Assembly (NCBI RefSeq): GCF_019042275.1
Contig: NZ_JAHQCW010000014.1
Span: 47,625 to 111,624, forward strand
Length of the DNA: 64,000 nucleotides
Origin: Diplocloster agilis
GTDB taxonomy: Bacteria; Bacillota; Clostridia; Lachnospirales; Lachnospiraceae
Direction: 5' to 3'
The position numbers and the translations under genes were made by a program. The notes under the pieces are model-generated. The model worked only from the letters and a program-made list of their open reading frames with translations. It was not told the origin of the DNA and ran no database searches. Of this stretch, positions 45,537 through 54,556 are shown one piece after another. Every line of letters begins with the position of its first letter. The stretch's first letter is position 1.

Positions 45537-46364
45537 TCACCCCTTCACCGATCCGGCCACCATACCGCTGATAATGTATCTTTGTCCGAAGATATAGACG
45601 ATCAGGATCGGCAGGATCGCAAATAGTATTGTTACGCTTACCAGGTTCCAGCTGGCTGTATAAGTTCCATAGAAATTATAGACCTTCTGCACGATGACTG
45701 CCTTATCCGGGTCCGGCAGGGTATACAGCGGAATCTGAAAATCATTCCACACATTCAGGAAATTAATCATAATGACCGTGACGGTAGCCGGTTTTAGCAG
45801 CGGGAAGACGACCTGGGTAAAGATCCGCAGCGCCCCGGCGCCGTCGATCACCGCAGCCTCATCCAGTTCTTTTGGAATCCCTGTGATAAAACCGTAATAC
45901 AGGAATACGCTCAGCGGCAGAATCAAAGCCACAAACACCAGGATACTTCCGAGCAATGTGTTGTACAGATGAATCACCCGAAGCACCTTCACGATAGAAA
46001 CCATGCTGACCGGAACCATCAGTCCCATGGCAAAATACAAATAAATGAACCGATTCTCTTTTGTCCGGTTCCGGCTGATTACATAGGCGCACATGGCGGA
46101 TGCGACCACCGTTACAACTACGGAGGTAATGCTGATGATCAAGCTGTTGACCAAAGAATTCAGGATACTTCCCTGGTCCCATACCTGTTTAAAGTTTTCA
46201 AAATGCCAGACCTCCGGTAGTGTCAGCTGCATGTTGATGGCTTCCGGCTTAGTCTTGAACGCATTAAAGATTACGATCAGAAACGGAACGATTACAATCA
46301 GGGACAGCAGCCAGAACAGGACTTCCTTCACCGCGAGCCTTATTTTTTCATGTTTTGTTTTCAT
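45537..46364 (-). CDS. Sugar ABC transporter permease, MalG type (CUT1)
   Basis: A 275-residue membrane protein with six segments. The coupling loop DEAAVIDGAGALRIFTQVVFPLLKPATVT is the EAA motif, with the highly conserved DGA. The C-terminus AGSVKG is typical of MalG-like permeases. It pairs with the upstream permease and a binding protein. No ATPase is encoded here; CUT1 importers in Firmicutes commonly share an MsmX-like ATPase encoded elsewhere. Confidence 0.93.
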   Translation of the reverse strand: MKTKHEKIRLAVKEVLFWLLSLIVIVPFLIVIFNAFKTKPEAINMQLTLPEVWHFENFKQVWDQGSILNSLVNSLIISITSVVVTVVASAMCAYVISRNRTKENRFIYLYFAMGLMVPVSMVSIVKVLRVIHLYNTLLGSILVFVALILPLSVFLYYGFITGIPKELDEAAVIDGAGALRIFTQVVFPLLKPATVTVIMINFLNVWNDFQIPLYTLPDPDKAVIVQKVYNFYGTYTASWNLVSVTILFAILPILIVYIFGQRYIISGMVAGSVKG

Positions 46365-46376
46365 GGCCCTTCCCTC

Positions 46377-47249
46377 CTATTCGTCATTATTATCTTTGAT
46401 ACGCAGTACCAGAAGCCCGGCAGCTGCCGTGATCAGGAACAGAATCACTCCATACGCCGAGGACATTCCATATAGTTTCTTCCCGAATTCCTTAAATACA
46501 AGGGTGTTAATCAATTCCGTAGCTCCGCTGGGGCCGCCGCCCGTCAGCACGAATACGATGTCAAATGCTTTCAGCCCCTGGGAGAGGGCAAGCAGCAGGT
46601 TGATGATCAGGGACGGAATCATTCTCGGCAGCGTGATAGAAAAAAGCTGTTGGCGTTTATTCGCTCCGTCCACCGAAGCCGCCTCATAATAACTCTTATC
46701 GATCAGCTGCAGACCGGCCAGATAGATGACCATATTAAAGCCTACCTGTCTCCAGATCTCCACGAACATGGCCGTACCAAGCGCCGTATCCTTGGAAGTC
46801 AGCCAGGCGCGGGTCAGGTTTTGAAGGCCAAGGGAAGTAAGCAGCTGATTCGCGAATCCGGCCTTCATAAAAATAGAACCGAAGATCAGACCGATGATCA
46901 GCGGGGACAGCATAGCCGGGAGAAAGAATATCGCCCGCAGGATATTCTTTGTCTTGAGTCCCTCATTGAACGCCAGAGCCAGCAGGAATCCGATCACATT
47001 TTTAAAAATGGTGGTAACTCCCGCGAAAACCAGGGTTCTTAAAATGACGGAAGCCAGTTCCTTGTTCTGGAAGATCTTTATGTAATTATCCAGTCCGATG
47101 AATCTCGCAGTTTCATGAGTCATCTTGATCGCATTCCAGTTCGTGAATGAATAGACAAAATTCAGGATAACAGGAACCATAAACAGCAAAGTATAAAGAA
47201 AGACGGCGGGAAGAGTAAAATAACGTTTATAGATCTTTTTATTATACAC
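46377..47249 (-). CDS. Sugar ABC transporter permease, MalF type (CUT1)
   Basis: A 290-residue membrane protein with six segments, starting RYFTLPAVFLYTLLFMVPVILNF. The coupling loop YYEAASVDGANKRQQLFSITLPRMIPS is the EAA motif. ALSQGLKAFDIVFVLTGGGP is diagnostic of MalF/UgpA-like permeases. It starts after a strong hairpin following the binding-protein gene. Confidence 0.93.
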   Translation of the reverse strand: MYNKKIYKRYFTLPAVFLYTLLFMVPVILNFVYSFTNWNAIKMTHETARFIGLDNYIKIFQNKELASVILRTLVFAGVTTIFKNVIGFLLALAFNEGLKTKNILRAIFFLPAMLSPLIIGLIFGSIFMKAGFANQLLTSLGLQNLTRAWLTSKDTALGTAMFVEIWRQVGFNMVIYLAGLQLIDKSYYEAASVDGANKRQQLFSITLPRMIPSLIINLLLALSQGLKAFDIVFVLTGGGPSGATELINTLVFKEFGKKLYGMSSAYGVILFLITAAAGLLVLRIKDNNDE

Positions 47250-47268
47250 TTGTTACTCCTTTCATTAA

Positions 47269-47299
47269 ATTGGAGTGGAACAATGTGTTCCACTCCAAT
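47269..47299 (-). promoter_or_regulatory. 14-bp intercistronic stem-loop between binding-protein and permease genes
   Basis: ATTGGAGTGGAACA and its exact inverse pair with a 3-nt loop, followed by TTTAATG. It can act as a partial terminator or 3' stabiliser, raising binding-protein mRNA over permease mRNA. Confidence 0.7.
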
Positions 47300-47304
47300 C
47301 ATTT

Positions 47305-48690
47305 TTACTCAGCCGTGTCAAACATCGTCGCTCTGTAATTATCGGCATTTTCAATAAACTGATCCGCTGTAACACTACCGTCCGCAAATCCCTGTAAATA
47401 TTTATACATATCGGGATCCCAGTACAATATAGTCTTCATACCCATGACAACCGGTTCCCCTTTGGATCTCTCCATGATTTCGGTCGTAGCGGTGGTAGGT
47501 TTTACGCTTTCCACATCCTTAAATGAGGAAGTAACCAAATCCGTACGCGCGGCATAGTAGGTTTCCAGATTCTCTTTCTTAGCCAGGAAATTTAACAATT
47601 CTTTGCACTCATCGATTGCTTTACTGTTTTTATTGATAAATTTGGAGACTCCTCCTCCATTGCTGACTGCTGTCTGGTTGTCCAGAAGCGGTACCGGGAA
47701 CATACCAAACTCATCGGTTGCTCCATTGGCTGCCAATTCAGCCGCATAGGAAGAATATGTAAACATCATAACCGTTTCCTGTTCCTGAAGGGAAGTATAG
47801 CTGCCGAACCAGTCTTCCGCCTGTCCATCGTTGGTATAATACTTCGGATTGTTGCCATCCTTTGCCGACAGAAGCTGCGCGAGCTGTTCCAGACCCGTTT
47901 TCAGGCAGGTGATATCCGCAAGTTTATTATCTTTGCTCTGATTCAGGTATTCCACAAAGTCCGGTTTCTCAGCAGCCATACACGGAGTCATTCCGTATAC
48001 CCAGGACTGTGTATGCCATGTCCCGTTGATTCCTTCGTACAGCGGCGTTTTGCCCAGTCCCTTGATCTGATCGCACAGCGCTATAAATTCATCCCATGTA
48101 GCCGGAACTTCCAGGTTATTCTCTTCAAAATAGGTCTTATTGTAGAGAACGCCTTCATAGTCAATTCCCCAGGTACTAAATCCGATGACTTTGCCATCAT
48201 AGCTGTTGGCATCCACCGCCCATTTTTCCAGGTCGGCCACCCACTGTTCGCCGCTCAAATCAACCGCCACATCCGGTATGCCGCCGGATTCCATCTCCGA
48301 GCCTGCAGGATACATGAACATGTCAACCGCGTCACTTCCACCGGAAAGCGTGGTTCCAAGAAGGGTTTTGTATTCATTGTCCGGTGTCAGGGATACCTTT
48401 ACTTTGATTCCGGTCTCTTTTTCAAACGCATCGAACAGTTCGTTGTCCACATCCTTAATCCAGTTCTGGGAAGCCATCAGCGTGATCTCTTTTTTCTCTT
48501 TCGAGTCGGAATCACCTGCTTCCTGATCAGCGGCACTGTCCGCCGCCGGAGTCGCGCTTGCGTCTGCAGTACCGCCGCCGGCTTCTCCTGCTGTGCTTTC
48601 TGCCGCTTTGTCTCCGCATCCTGCCAGCATAGACATGGTCATTCCCGCTACTAAGATTGCGGACAGGACTTTCGTTGTTGATTTTCTCAT
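47305..48690 (-). CDS. Sugar ABC transporter substrate-binding lipoprotein (CUT1)
   Basis: A 461-residue lipoprotein. The signal peptide ends in lipobox LAGC (Cys near 25), followed by an Ala/Ser/Asp/Glu-rich linker to about residue 65. The mature domain reads KEITLMASQNWIKDVDNELFDAFEKETGIKVKV and GWDEF-like VPATWDEFIALCDQIKGLGKTPLY, typical of family 1 sugar-binding proteins. It is first in the importer operon and is preceded by the same 33-bp box as the two surface enzymes, so it probably captures oligosaccharides they release. Confidence 0.93.
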   Translation of the reverse strand: MRKSTTKVLSAILVAGMTMSMLAGCGDKAAESTAGEAGGGTADASATPAADSAADQEAGDSDSKEKKEITLMASQNWIKDVDNELFDAFEKETGIKVKVSLTPDNEYKTLLGTTLSGGSDAVDMFMYPAGSEMESGGIPDVAVDLSGEQWVADLEKWAVDANSYDGKVIGFSTWGIDYEGVLYNKTYFEENNLEVPATWDEFIALCDQIKGLGKTPLYEGINGTWHTQSWVYGMTPCMAAEKPDFVEYLNQSKDNKLADITCLKTGLEQLAQLLSAKDGNNPKYYTNDGQAEDWFGSYTSLQEQETVMMFTYSSYAAELAANGATDEFGMFPVPLLDNQTAVSNGGGVSKFINKNSKAIDECKELLNFLAKKENLETYYAARTDLVTSSFKDVESVKPTTATTEIMERSKGEPVVMGMKTILYWDPDMYKYLQGFADGSVTADQFIENADNYRATMFDTAE

Positions 48691-48740
48691 ATAACTGCCT
48701 CCTTATTATCTTTCTGAATCATCATTTTTCTGATGCTCTT

Positions 48741-48806
48741 AATTTACCACAACGCTTATCCTTTTAAAACTAACAGACCTGACTTCCCGGTGTGCACTTT
48801 TTTTAC
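48741..48806 (-). promoter_or_regulatory. Promoter and 33-bp activator box of the sugar-importer operon
   Basis: Box at 48774-48806 (plus strand CAGACCTGAC ... GTGCACTTTTTTTAC), 27 bp upstream of a weak -10 TAAATT (48741-48746). The spacing matches the other two boxes to within 1 bp. The weak -10 and lack of -35 suggest dependence on an activator. Confidence 0.72.
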
Positions 48807-48838
48807 CATATGCGGACCGGAACGTTTAAAGCGGGTAC

Positions 48839-48865
48839 AAAAAAGGGGCTGTTTTTCACAGCCCC
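48839..48865 (-). terminator. Intrinsic terminator of pckA
   Basis: GGGGCTGT and ACAGCCCC form an 8-bp stem with a 5-nt A-rich loop, followed by six T residues, directly after the pckA stop codon. Confidence 0.9.
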
Positions 48866-48885
48866 TAAAGATAACCTATTAATTT

Positions 48886-50499
48886 TTATAACTGAGGTCC
48901 TGCAGAAACCAAAGCTTTACCTGCTTCATTTCCTTCATATTTCGCAAAGTTCTTCACAAAACGCTGTGCCAGATCTTTGGCCTTAGCCTCCCATTCGGAA
49001 GAATCCGCATATGTGTCGCGGGGATCCAGAATCTTAGGATCTACGCCCGGAAGCTCGGTGGGAACTTCAAAGTTGAAATACGGCATCTGCTTGGTCGGCG
49101 CTTTTGCGATAGATCCATCGAGGATTGCATCGATGATTCCACGGGTGTCACGGATAGAGATACGTTTTCCGGTACCATTCCATCCTGTATTCACAAGATA
49201 TGCCTTCGCGCCGCTCTCCTGCATTTTCTTAACAAGTTCCTCTGCATATTTGGTAGGATGCAGCTCCAGGAATGCCTGGCCGAAACAAGCAGAGAAGGTA
49301 GGGGTAGGCTCTGTGATACCACGCTCTGTTCCGGCAAGTTTTGCTGTAAATCCGGACAGGAAATAATACTGTGTCTGTTCCGGAGTCAGGATCGATACGG
49401 GAGGAAGAACTCCAAACGCATCTGCCGACAGGAAGATAACATCCTTAGCCGCGGGAGCGGAGGAAACCGGACGAACGATTTTCTCAATGTGATCCAGAGG
49501 GTAAGATACACGGGTATTTTCCGTTACACTCTTGTCGTCGAAATCGATCTTGCCGTCAGCGTCCAGCGTAACATTCTCCAGAAGAGCGTTGCGTTTGATC
49601 GCATTGTAGATATCCGGCTCAGATTCTTTATCCAGGTTGATTACTTTGGCATAACATCCGCCTTCGAAGTTGAATACGCCATTGTCATCCCAGCCATGCT
49701 CGTCGTCTCCGATCAGCAGACGCTTCGGATCGGTTGACAGCGTAGTCTTGCCGGTTCCGGAAAGGCCGAAGAAAATAGCGGTGTTTTCACCATTCATATC
49801 TGTATTTGCGGAACAATGCATGGAAGCAATATTCTTTAACGGCAGATAGTAGTTCATCATAGAGAACATACCCTTCTTCATCTCTCCGCCGTACCATGTA
49901 TTCACAATAACCTGCTCGCGGCTGGTAATATTGAACATAGCCGCTGTCTCTGAATTCAGGCCTAATTCTTTGTAATTTTCCACTTTTGCTTTAGAAGCAT
50001 TGTATACAACGAAATCCGGTTTGAAATTCTCAAGTTCCTCATCTGTAGGCTGGATGAACATATTCTTTACAAAATGTGCCTGCCATGCTACTTCAACGAT
50101 GAAACGGATCGCCATACGGGTATCTTTATTGGCTCCGCAGAACGCATCCACAACGAAAAGTCTCTTGTTGGAAAGCTCATCCAGAGCAATTTTCTTTACG
50201 GTGTCCCATGCTTCCTGGCTGGCCGGATGATTATCGTTCTTATATTCATCGGATGTCCACCAAACCGTATCCTTTGAATTCTCATCCATGACAATGAACT
50301 TATCTTTGGGAGAACGGCCTGTATAGATACCAGTCATAACATTCACCGCGCCGAGTTCACTAACCTGTCCTTTTTCATAGCCTTCCAGATCCGGCCTTGT
50401 CTCTTCTTCGAACAATGTGTCATAAGAAGGATTGTACACAATTTCTTTTGTTCCTGTAATGCCATACTGGCTCAAATCAATGTTTGCCATAACACTCAA
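48886..50499 (-). CDS. pckA: Phosphoenolpyruvate carboxykinase (ATP)
   Basis: A 537-residue enzyme of the usual length. Motifs: [12 protein letters not shown], the Lys/His metal site in [22 protein letters not shown]-loop [13 protein letters not shown] and kinase-2-like [10 protein letters not shown]. It interconverts oxaloacetate and PEP with ATP/ADP; in gut anaerobes it often fixes CO2 toward succinate or feeds gluconeogenesis. Monocistronic, with its own promoter and terminator. Confidence 0.98.
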   Translation of the reverse strand: MSVMANIDLSQYGITGTKEIVYNPSYDTLFEEETRPDLEGYEKGQVSELGAVNVMTGIYTGRSPKDKFIVMDENSKDTVWWTSDEYKNDNHPASQEAWDTVKKIALDELSNKRLFVVDAFCGANKDTRMAIRFIVEVAWQAHFVKNMFIQPTDEELENFKPDFVVYNASKAKVENYKELGLNSETAAMFNITSREQVIVNTWYGGEMKKGMFSMMNYYLPLKNIASMHCSANTDMNGENTAIFFGLSGTGKTTLSTDPKRLLIGDDEHGWDDNGVFNFEGGCYAKVINLDKESEPDIYNAIKRNALLENVTLDADGKIDFDDKSVTENTRVSYPLDHIEKIVRPVSSAPAAKDVIFLSADAFGVLPPVSILTPEQTQYYFLSGFTAKLAGTERGITEPTPTFSACFGQAFLELHPTKYAEELVKKMQESGAKAYLVNTGWNGTGKRISIRDTRGIIDAILDGSIAKAPTKQMPYFNFEVPTELPGVDPKILDPRDTYADSSEWEAKAKDLAQRFVKNFAKYEGNEAGKALVSAGPQL

Positions 50500-50586
50500 C
50501 CTCTCTTTTCTGTAATATATTGTTTAATAGTAACCATTTTAACACTGAACCCGCCGGCTACAAGCCGCAACTTATAACCAAACTCT

Positions 50587-50614
50587 ATTATACAATATTG
50601 ATCCAAAATGTCTA
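50587..50614 (-). promoter_or_regulatory. Promoter of pckA
   Basis: TAGACA-16 bp-TATAAT about 90 bp upstream of the start codon. The untranslated leader between contains no evident strong hairpin. Confidence 0.65.
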
Positions 50615-50673
50615 TACATATTTTTTATCCTGCGGCTATTTTTTTATTGCTATGAGCACTTCGTGCCTGTTTT

Positions 50674-51183
50674 TTATTGCTCAATTGTGGCATATAGAAA
50701 TCTGACACTTCCAATTTCCGCAACATTTTTCATAAATTCTACATTAAGCCATAAAATAAGAGAATACATCGTTTGCCCTTCGAATGGCCATTTACACATT
50801 TTTTCTGAATTTAATTCTTCATCACTTAGCGCTTCAACAAACTCAATCCACTCTTTGTGGCATTTTCTAATCTCATCAATTGCTAATTCCACACTTCCAG
50901 GCCAAATAACATCTTCTTTCGCCATTGTTTTTTTATTTTTTGACGCCCTTAAGACATTTTTCCACCAATATATGATATGCCACATAATCCATGCTATGCT
51001 CGCAGGACCTATTGCGTAGTTTTCCGTATCAGGCCAGTCTGCTTCCCACTTATCATCTGATTTTCGTATTTGCAGACCTTGAAAAGTTTTACACCACATT
51101 GCTTCTTTTTCACTTAAGTCATGACAGTGATATTCAAACAACTGCCACACAATATCTAACTGAAATAAAATTTCCTTTTTCAT
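50674..51183 (-). CDS. DinB-like four-helix protein
   Basis: A 169-residue protein rich in Trp, His and Glu. FEYHCHDLSEKEAMWCKT near the N-terminus and IAWIMWHIIYWWKNVL in the middle fit the helix pattern and first two metal-ligand His positions of DinB/YfiT metalloproteins. The third site, usually HxxHH, reads LNVEFMKN, so metal binding is uncertain. DinB family members are thiol S-transferases or damage-induced proteins. The ATG follows GGAGG. It is in a visibly AT-rich stretch. Confidence 0.65.
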   Translation of the reverse strand: MKKEILFQLDIVWQLFEYHCHDLSEKEAMWCKTFQGLQIRKSDDKWEADWPDTENYAIGPASIAWIMWHIIYWWKNVLRASKNKKTMAKEDVIWPGSVELAIDEIRKCHKEWIEFVEALSDEELNSEKMCKWPFEGQTMYSLILWLNVEFMKNVAEIGSVRFLYATIEQ

Positions 51184-51242
51184 AGTTCCTCCACAAACTC
51201 AAACTTTAAGCTTTACCATCTGGGATTTTTAACAAACTCTTT

Positions 51243-51665
51243 TTACAAGATTTCGGAAGCTTCCTGCTTTTTTATAAACTCGTATGCGAAAGATACCGCT
51301 TCACACGTAAGACTTTCGCACATATGCGGCGGATCGTTATCTGTAAAACCATTAGGGCGTAACTGAGAACAGCTTAACGAACCAAACCGCTGCGTAAACG
51401 CTTCGGCAAAATTGTAGCAAACAGACACAATGGTTTCCTCATTTTTTCCAAGCTGACTATAATAAATCCCTATAAACATTAAGCCGCCTTCAACCAACCC
51501 GCATTGTGCTCTGAATCCGCCTGCCCCATGTAAACCAATAGCTGAATGGAGTGTTTGCGCATTATATTCAATATGAAAGAGTTTCCCCAAACAAATTAAA
51601 ATGGTTCTTGCACAATTGATATCCTTATTCCAATATAGCTCATGCACTTTTTCTTTTATATTCAT
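51243..51665 (-). CDS. C_GCAxxG_C_C family protein
   Basis: The ATG at 51665 (with GAGAGG eight bases upstream) gives 140 residues; a longer frame starting at 51758 would overlap the upstream hydrolase gene. Cys residues follow the family layout: NCARTILICLG, GAGGFRAQCGLVEGGLMFIGIYY, SVCYN, GSLSCSQLRP and the C-terminal CESLTCEAVSFAYEF. The family is small, redox-like and of unknown function, often near transporters or redox genes. Confidence 0.75.
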   Translation of the reverse strand: MNIKEKVHELYWNKDINCARTILICLGKLFHIEYNAQTLHSAIGLHGAGGFRAQCGLVEGGLMFIGIYYSQLGKNEETIVSVCYNFAEAFTQRFGSLSCSQLRPNGFTDNDPPHMCESLTCEAVSFAYEFIKKQEASEIL

Positions 51666-51736
51666 TCTGCACGCCTCTCGCAAATATGAATGCTTCGTAT
51701 TCAGACTGTTTTTCACAGCCCCGCTACTTGAAGTTA

Positions 51737-52336
51737 TCAAATTACATTTATCATCCATTTATCCAAAAATGAGAGTTGTTCGTCGGTATGGAACCAATGC
51801 TCGCCATTTTCCATTATGGTAAGATTTGCATTATGGTGCTCAATAAACAGATCCACTGTTTGACGAGATGTAAGATTATCCTTTTCGGCATAGAGAATTT
51901 CCGTTGGAACATTCCATTTTATCGGATTATCTCTAACAAAACACAAATATTCCCACGATAGCGTTTCACCAAAATCAGTGTGGATTTCTCCCTTTTTACA
52001 TAGGTCTTTTTCCGACACATTTGCCCATCTCATCATATCCAGAATAAGTCTTTCCATATCTAATATGGGCGATATAAATAATGCTTTTTCAATCTCACAA
52101 TTTTGTAATGTGTGCATTGTAAAATAAGCCCCGATGCTATTTGCGATTATATAGATGGAGTCGTATTCTCTGCGAACTTTGTCGTACGCTGCTTTTATTT
52201 GATCTTGTACAATCCACGGGAAATCGTCTTTATAATCTATTCCAATAATATCAAAGCCCAAACAATTTTTCTTGTATCGTTCCGCTTCCAGATAACTCCC
52301 GCCTTTTCCGTGAATATATAAAATTACTTTTTTCAA
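51737..52336 (-). CDS. Small alpha/beta-hydrolase-fold protein
   Basis: A start at TTG 52336, six bases after GGAGG, fits better than the TTG inside the Shine-Dalgarno at 52351; this gives 199 residues. VILYIHGKGGSYLEAERY is the oxyanion-hole strand, YIIANSIGAYFTMHTL carries the nucleophile elbow with Ser, and NGEHWFHTDEQ the catalytic His. The substrate is unknown; similar proteins are esterases or thioesterase-like. It lies upstream of the C_GCAxxG gene. Confidence 0.75.
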   Translation of the reverse strand: MKKVILYIHGKGGSYLEAERYKKNCLGFDIIGIDYKDDFPWIVQDQIKAAYDKVRREYDSIYIIANSIGAYFTMHTLQNCEIEKALFISPILDMERLILDMMRWANVSEKDLCKKGEIHTDFGETLSWEYLCFVRDNPIKWNVPTEILYAEKDNLTSRQTVDLFIEHHNANLTIMENGEHWFHTDEQLSFLDKWMINVI

Positions 52337-52507
52337 AATATGCCTCCGCAATTCCCGATTGTTAATCCTTAATTTTAATAATACTTAAATTGTAATTTTA
52401 TTGAATACCAAAGAATCTGCAATCCCATGGCTTTACTACACTTTGGACAAGTGAACTTCCTCCATGCCAAAGATATAATGTAATATGCCAGATTTTCCTA
52501 TCGTCAA

Positions 52508-53350
52508 TTAACCTCCAGCACACGAATCCATCATCTGTATCACAGCATCACAAACCTCGCCAAAACCGATATCACTAGCATACTCAAAATCTTTCTGATA
52601 GTTCTGCCACTGTCTTAGCATTACATCACTGTTTCTAACAACATCTATGATATGCTTATAATCCTTCAAAACTTCTGTTGATCCCCGTTTCTTAGAAGTT
52701 GCTTTAAGTGCTGCTTTCAAGGATTCAATCTCAATATTTTTATACTGCAGTTTAGCCAAGATATATACATCATAATAATCCCTTGGTCTGGTATTTTGAT
52801 CGCCTCTCGAGACAACTGTCTCCAACTTTTCCGCCATAACTGTTTCCAGGTTATAAGCAAGCACGGATATTTCTCTATCTTCCAATAACAGTTTGAATCG
52901 ATACTCGATTTCTCTAGGCGTAATCTTATCGCCGGCAGTAATATCTACCTTCAATGGAACAGCCATTGGCAGATAATTAGCTGAAAGTGATACTCGATAT
53001 CCACTGTATTCATCCCCTTCTCGGATTACGCCTATCTTCTTAAATTCAAAGTTCACATCATCCTGTAATTCAATTTCACAGATGTCAAGGAACATCTTTT
53101 TTACGCTTTCCTCACCGACAGCCCACCCCTTAATGGTGGCATCCATATCCATTGTTGCACGTGTATCCAAACCCACCATTGCCGCAATTAGAAATCCACC
53201 TTTTAGGATAAAGCTCTGCTGGTACTTAGAAACGGAAATTCTTTCCAGCAAACGTTCCAACATAAAATTCTGCATCACGAGCTGTGCTGAAATGTGTTTA
53301 TCTTTTGCTATATTTTTTATTACAGCTTTAAGCTGCATTGCGTTTTTCAT
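52508..53350 (-). CDS. abiEii: AbiEii-type nucleotidyltransferase toxin
   Basis: A 280-residue member of the AbiEii/AbiGii family (PF08843). SFILKGGFLIAAMVGLDTRATMDMDATIKGW contains the nucleotidyltransferase GG and DxD residues, and AYNLETVMAEKLETVVSRGDQNTRPRDYYDVYIL is the diagnostic C-terminal segment. AbiEii toxins cause reversible growth arrest; related MenT toxins add nucleotides to tRNA. It overlaps its antitoxin gene by 4 bp. Likely a phage-defence or stabilisation module. Confidence 0.9.
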   Translation of the reverse strand: MKNAMQLKAVIKNIAKDKHISAQLVMQNFMLERLLERISVSKYQQSFILKGGFLIAAMVGLDTRATMDMDATIKGWAVGEESVKKMFLDICEIELQDDVNFEFKKIGVIREGDEYSGYRVSLSANYLPMAVPLKVDITAGDKITPREIEYRFKLLLEDREISVLAYNLETVMAEKLETVVSRGDQNTRPRDYYDVYILAKLQYKNIEIESLKAALKATSKKRGSTEVLKDYKHIIDVVRNSDVMLRQWQNYQKDFEYASDIGFGEVCDAVIQMMDSCAGG

Positions 53351-53940
53351 ATCAGCACCTCCAGATACCTTCTTACTCTTTCTTCTACCCGAAACTTCTT
53401 AGCATACTCTGATAATAGAGGGATGTTCTTATCCACTCTAGACATATAACACTTAAACGCCTCTGTAATAACACCGGTGTCTACTCCATTTCTCTTACGC
53501 AATATATCGCATAGTGTCCTTTCCATGCTGTATACAGTGATGATATTTCCGCCAGGAGATTTTACTTGAACTGCGCCTTCGTTATACCATCCTTTCTTTA
53601 CTGTCAAGCAGACAATTCCCTCTTTCTTTGCATTCGTAAGGTTATATGATCCAGGAAATGTCATATCATATCTATTAGGAGTTCTATCTGTTAAATCCCA
53701 TAAAAACAGTGCCGTCTCATTCGAAAAAATACCTTTTTTAAAGCGAGCCTGTAAATTCACAAATTCATCTTCCCATATTTCAGGAAGGATATATACACCT
53801 CTAACTGTTCTTTCTAACCTTCCAGAATCTACAAGATTTTTTAAATTTCCTCGCAATATTCCTTTTTCCGAAATAACCGCAGAAGTTATCACTCCGTTGT
53901 TTTCCTTTGCAAGTTGTATGATTTGATCTGATATATTCAT
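53347..53940 (-). CDS. abiEi: AbiEi-type antitoxin and repressor
   Basis: The ATG at 53940 has AAAAGGG eight bases upstream; 197 residues. The N-terminal winged helix (QLAKENNGVITSAVISEKGILRGNLKNLVDSGRLERTVRGVYILP) and the following domain (FSNETALFLWDLTDRTP, then YSMERTLCDILR) match AbiEi. In characterised systems AbiEi represses the operon by binding inverted repeats in the promoter and counteracts AbiEii without stable complex formation (type IV). A matching inverted repeat lies just upstream. Confidence 0.9.
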   Translation of the reverse strand: MNISDQIIQLAKENNGVITSAVISEKGILRGNLKNLVDSGRLERTVRGVYILPEIWEDEFVNLQARFKKGIFSNETALFLWDLTDRTPNRYDMTFPGSYNLTNAKKEGIVCLTVKKGWYNEGAVQVKSPGGNIITVYSMERTLCDILRKRNGVDTGVITEAFKCYMSRVDKNIPLLSEYAKKFRVEERVRRYLEVLI

Positions 53941-53953
53941 CGCTATCACCCTT

Positions 53954-54000
53954 TTGACTTTTACGCTTTATATTTTACTATTTATAAGCATAAAAGTCAA
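53954..54000 (-). promoter_or_regulatory. Promoter and inverted-repeat operator of the abiE pair
   Basis: TTGACT-17 bp-TAAAAT (-10 at 53972-53977) upstream of abiEi. Two 19-bp half-sites in inverted orientation (53954-53972 and 53982-54000) match at 15 of 19 positions, with 10-bp perfect outer arms TTGACTTTTA/TAAAAGTCAA. One covers the -35, the other the start region, as expected for AbiEi autorepression. Confidence 0.72.
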
Positions 54001-54104
54001 ATACTTCTGTTATCATTACTACTAATCAAACAATCTCTATTATTTTTCCCAAAGTCTGTACCTGCGGATTTCCACATACACATTTTGATATCACTCTATT
54101 TGCT

Positions 54105-54116
54105 TGACATTTGTCA
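54105..54116. promoter_or_regulatory. Candidate BlaI-type operator 1
   Basis: TGAC-ATTT-GTCA palindrome followed by TGCAAT, overlapping a TTGACA -35 (54104-54109). It is paired with a similar site 39 bp downstream. Confidence 0.5.
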
Positions 54117-54143
54117 TGCAATATGATACGGTACAGAAAAGAA

Positions 54144-54155
54144 CGACTTCTGTCG
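54144..54155. promoter_or_regulatory. Candidate BlaI-type operator 2
   Basis: CGAC-TTCT-GTCG palindrome, also followed by TGCAAT, between the promoter and the blaI-type ribosome binding site. With site 1 it defines the pattern yGAC-N4-GTCrTGCAAT. Confidence 0.5.
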
Positions 54156-54172
54156 TGCAATGGAGGTAACGA

Positions 54173-54556
54173 ATGGCTAACGAAACCAATACCCTTGGAA
54201 AAAGCGAATGGCACATTATGGAAAAGCTTTGGGAAAGCGCACCCCGCACCTATGTACAGCTCTGCCACGAATTAAAAGAAAATCCCGGATGGAGCCGCAG
54301 CACCGTGCAGACCATGCTGGAGCGCATGACAGAGAAAGGCATCCTGCGCTATGAAGTGGTCGGGCGGGCAAAGCAATACTACCCAAATGTTGCGCGGGAT
54401 GATGTGGCGGTAGCAGAAACACGCTCTTTGCTGGACCGCGCCTTCGAAGGTTCCGCCAGCCTGATGATGAGCACCCTGGTACGCAAAAACCAGCTCACCA
54501 AAGAGGATATCGATGAGCTGTATGCTATTTTAGAGCAGGCGGAGGTGGATTCATGA
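54173..54556 (+). CDS. BlaI/MecI-family repressor
   Basis: A 127-residue winged-helix protein: LGKSEWHIMEKLWESAPRTYVQLCHELKENPGWSRSTVQTMLERMTEKGILRYEVVGRAKQYYP is the BlaI/MecI DNA-binding domain, followed by a dimerisation helix region. These repressors are inactivated by proteolysis triggered by a membrane M56 peptidase. The stop overlaps the M56 gene start (ATGA). The ATG follows GGAGG. Confidence 0.93.
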   Translation: MANETNTLGKSEWHIMEKLWESAPRTYVQLCHELKENPGWSRSTVQTMLERMTEKGILRYEVVGRAKQYYPNVARDDVAVAETRSLLDRAFEGSASLMMSTLVRKNQLTKEDIDELYAILEQAEVDS

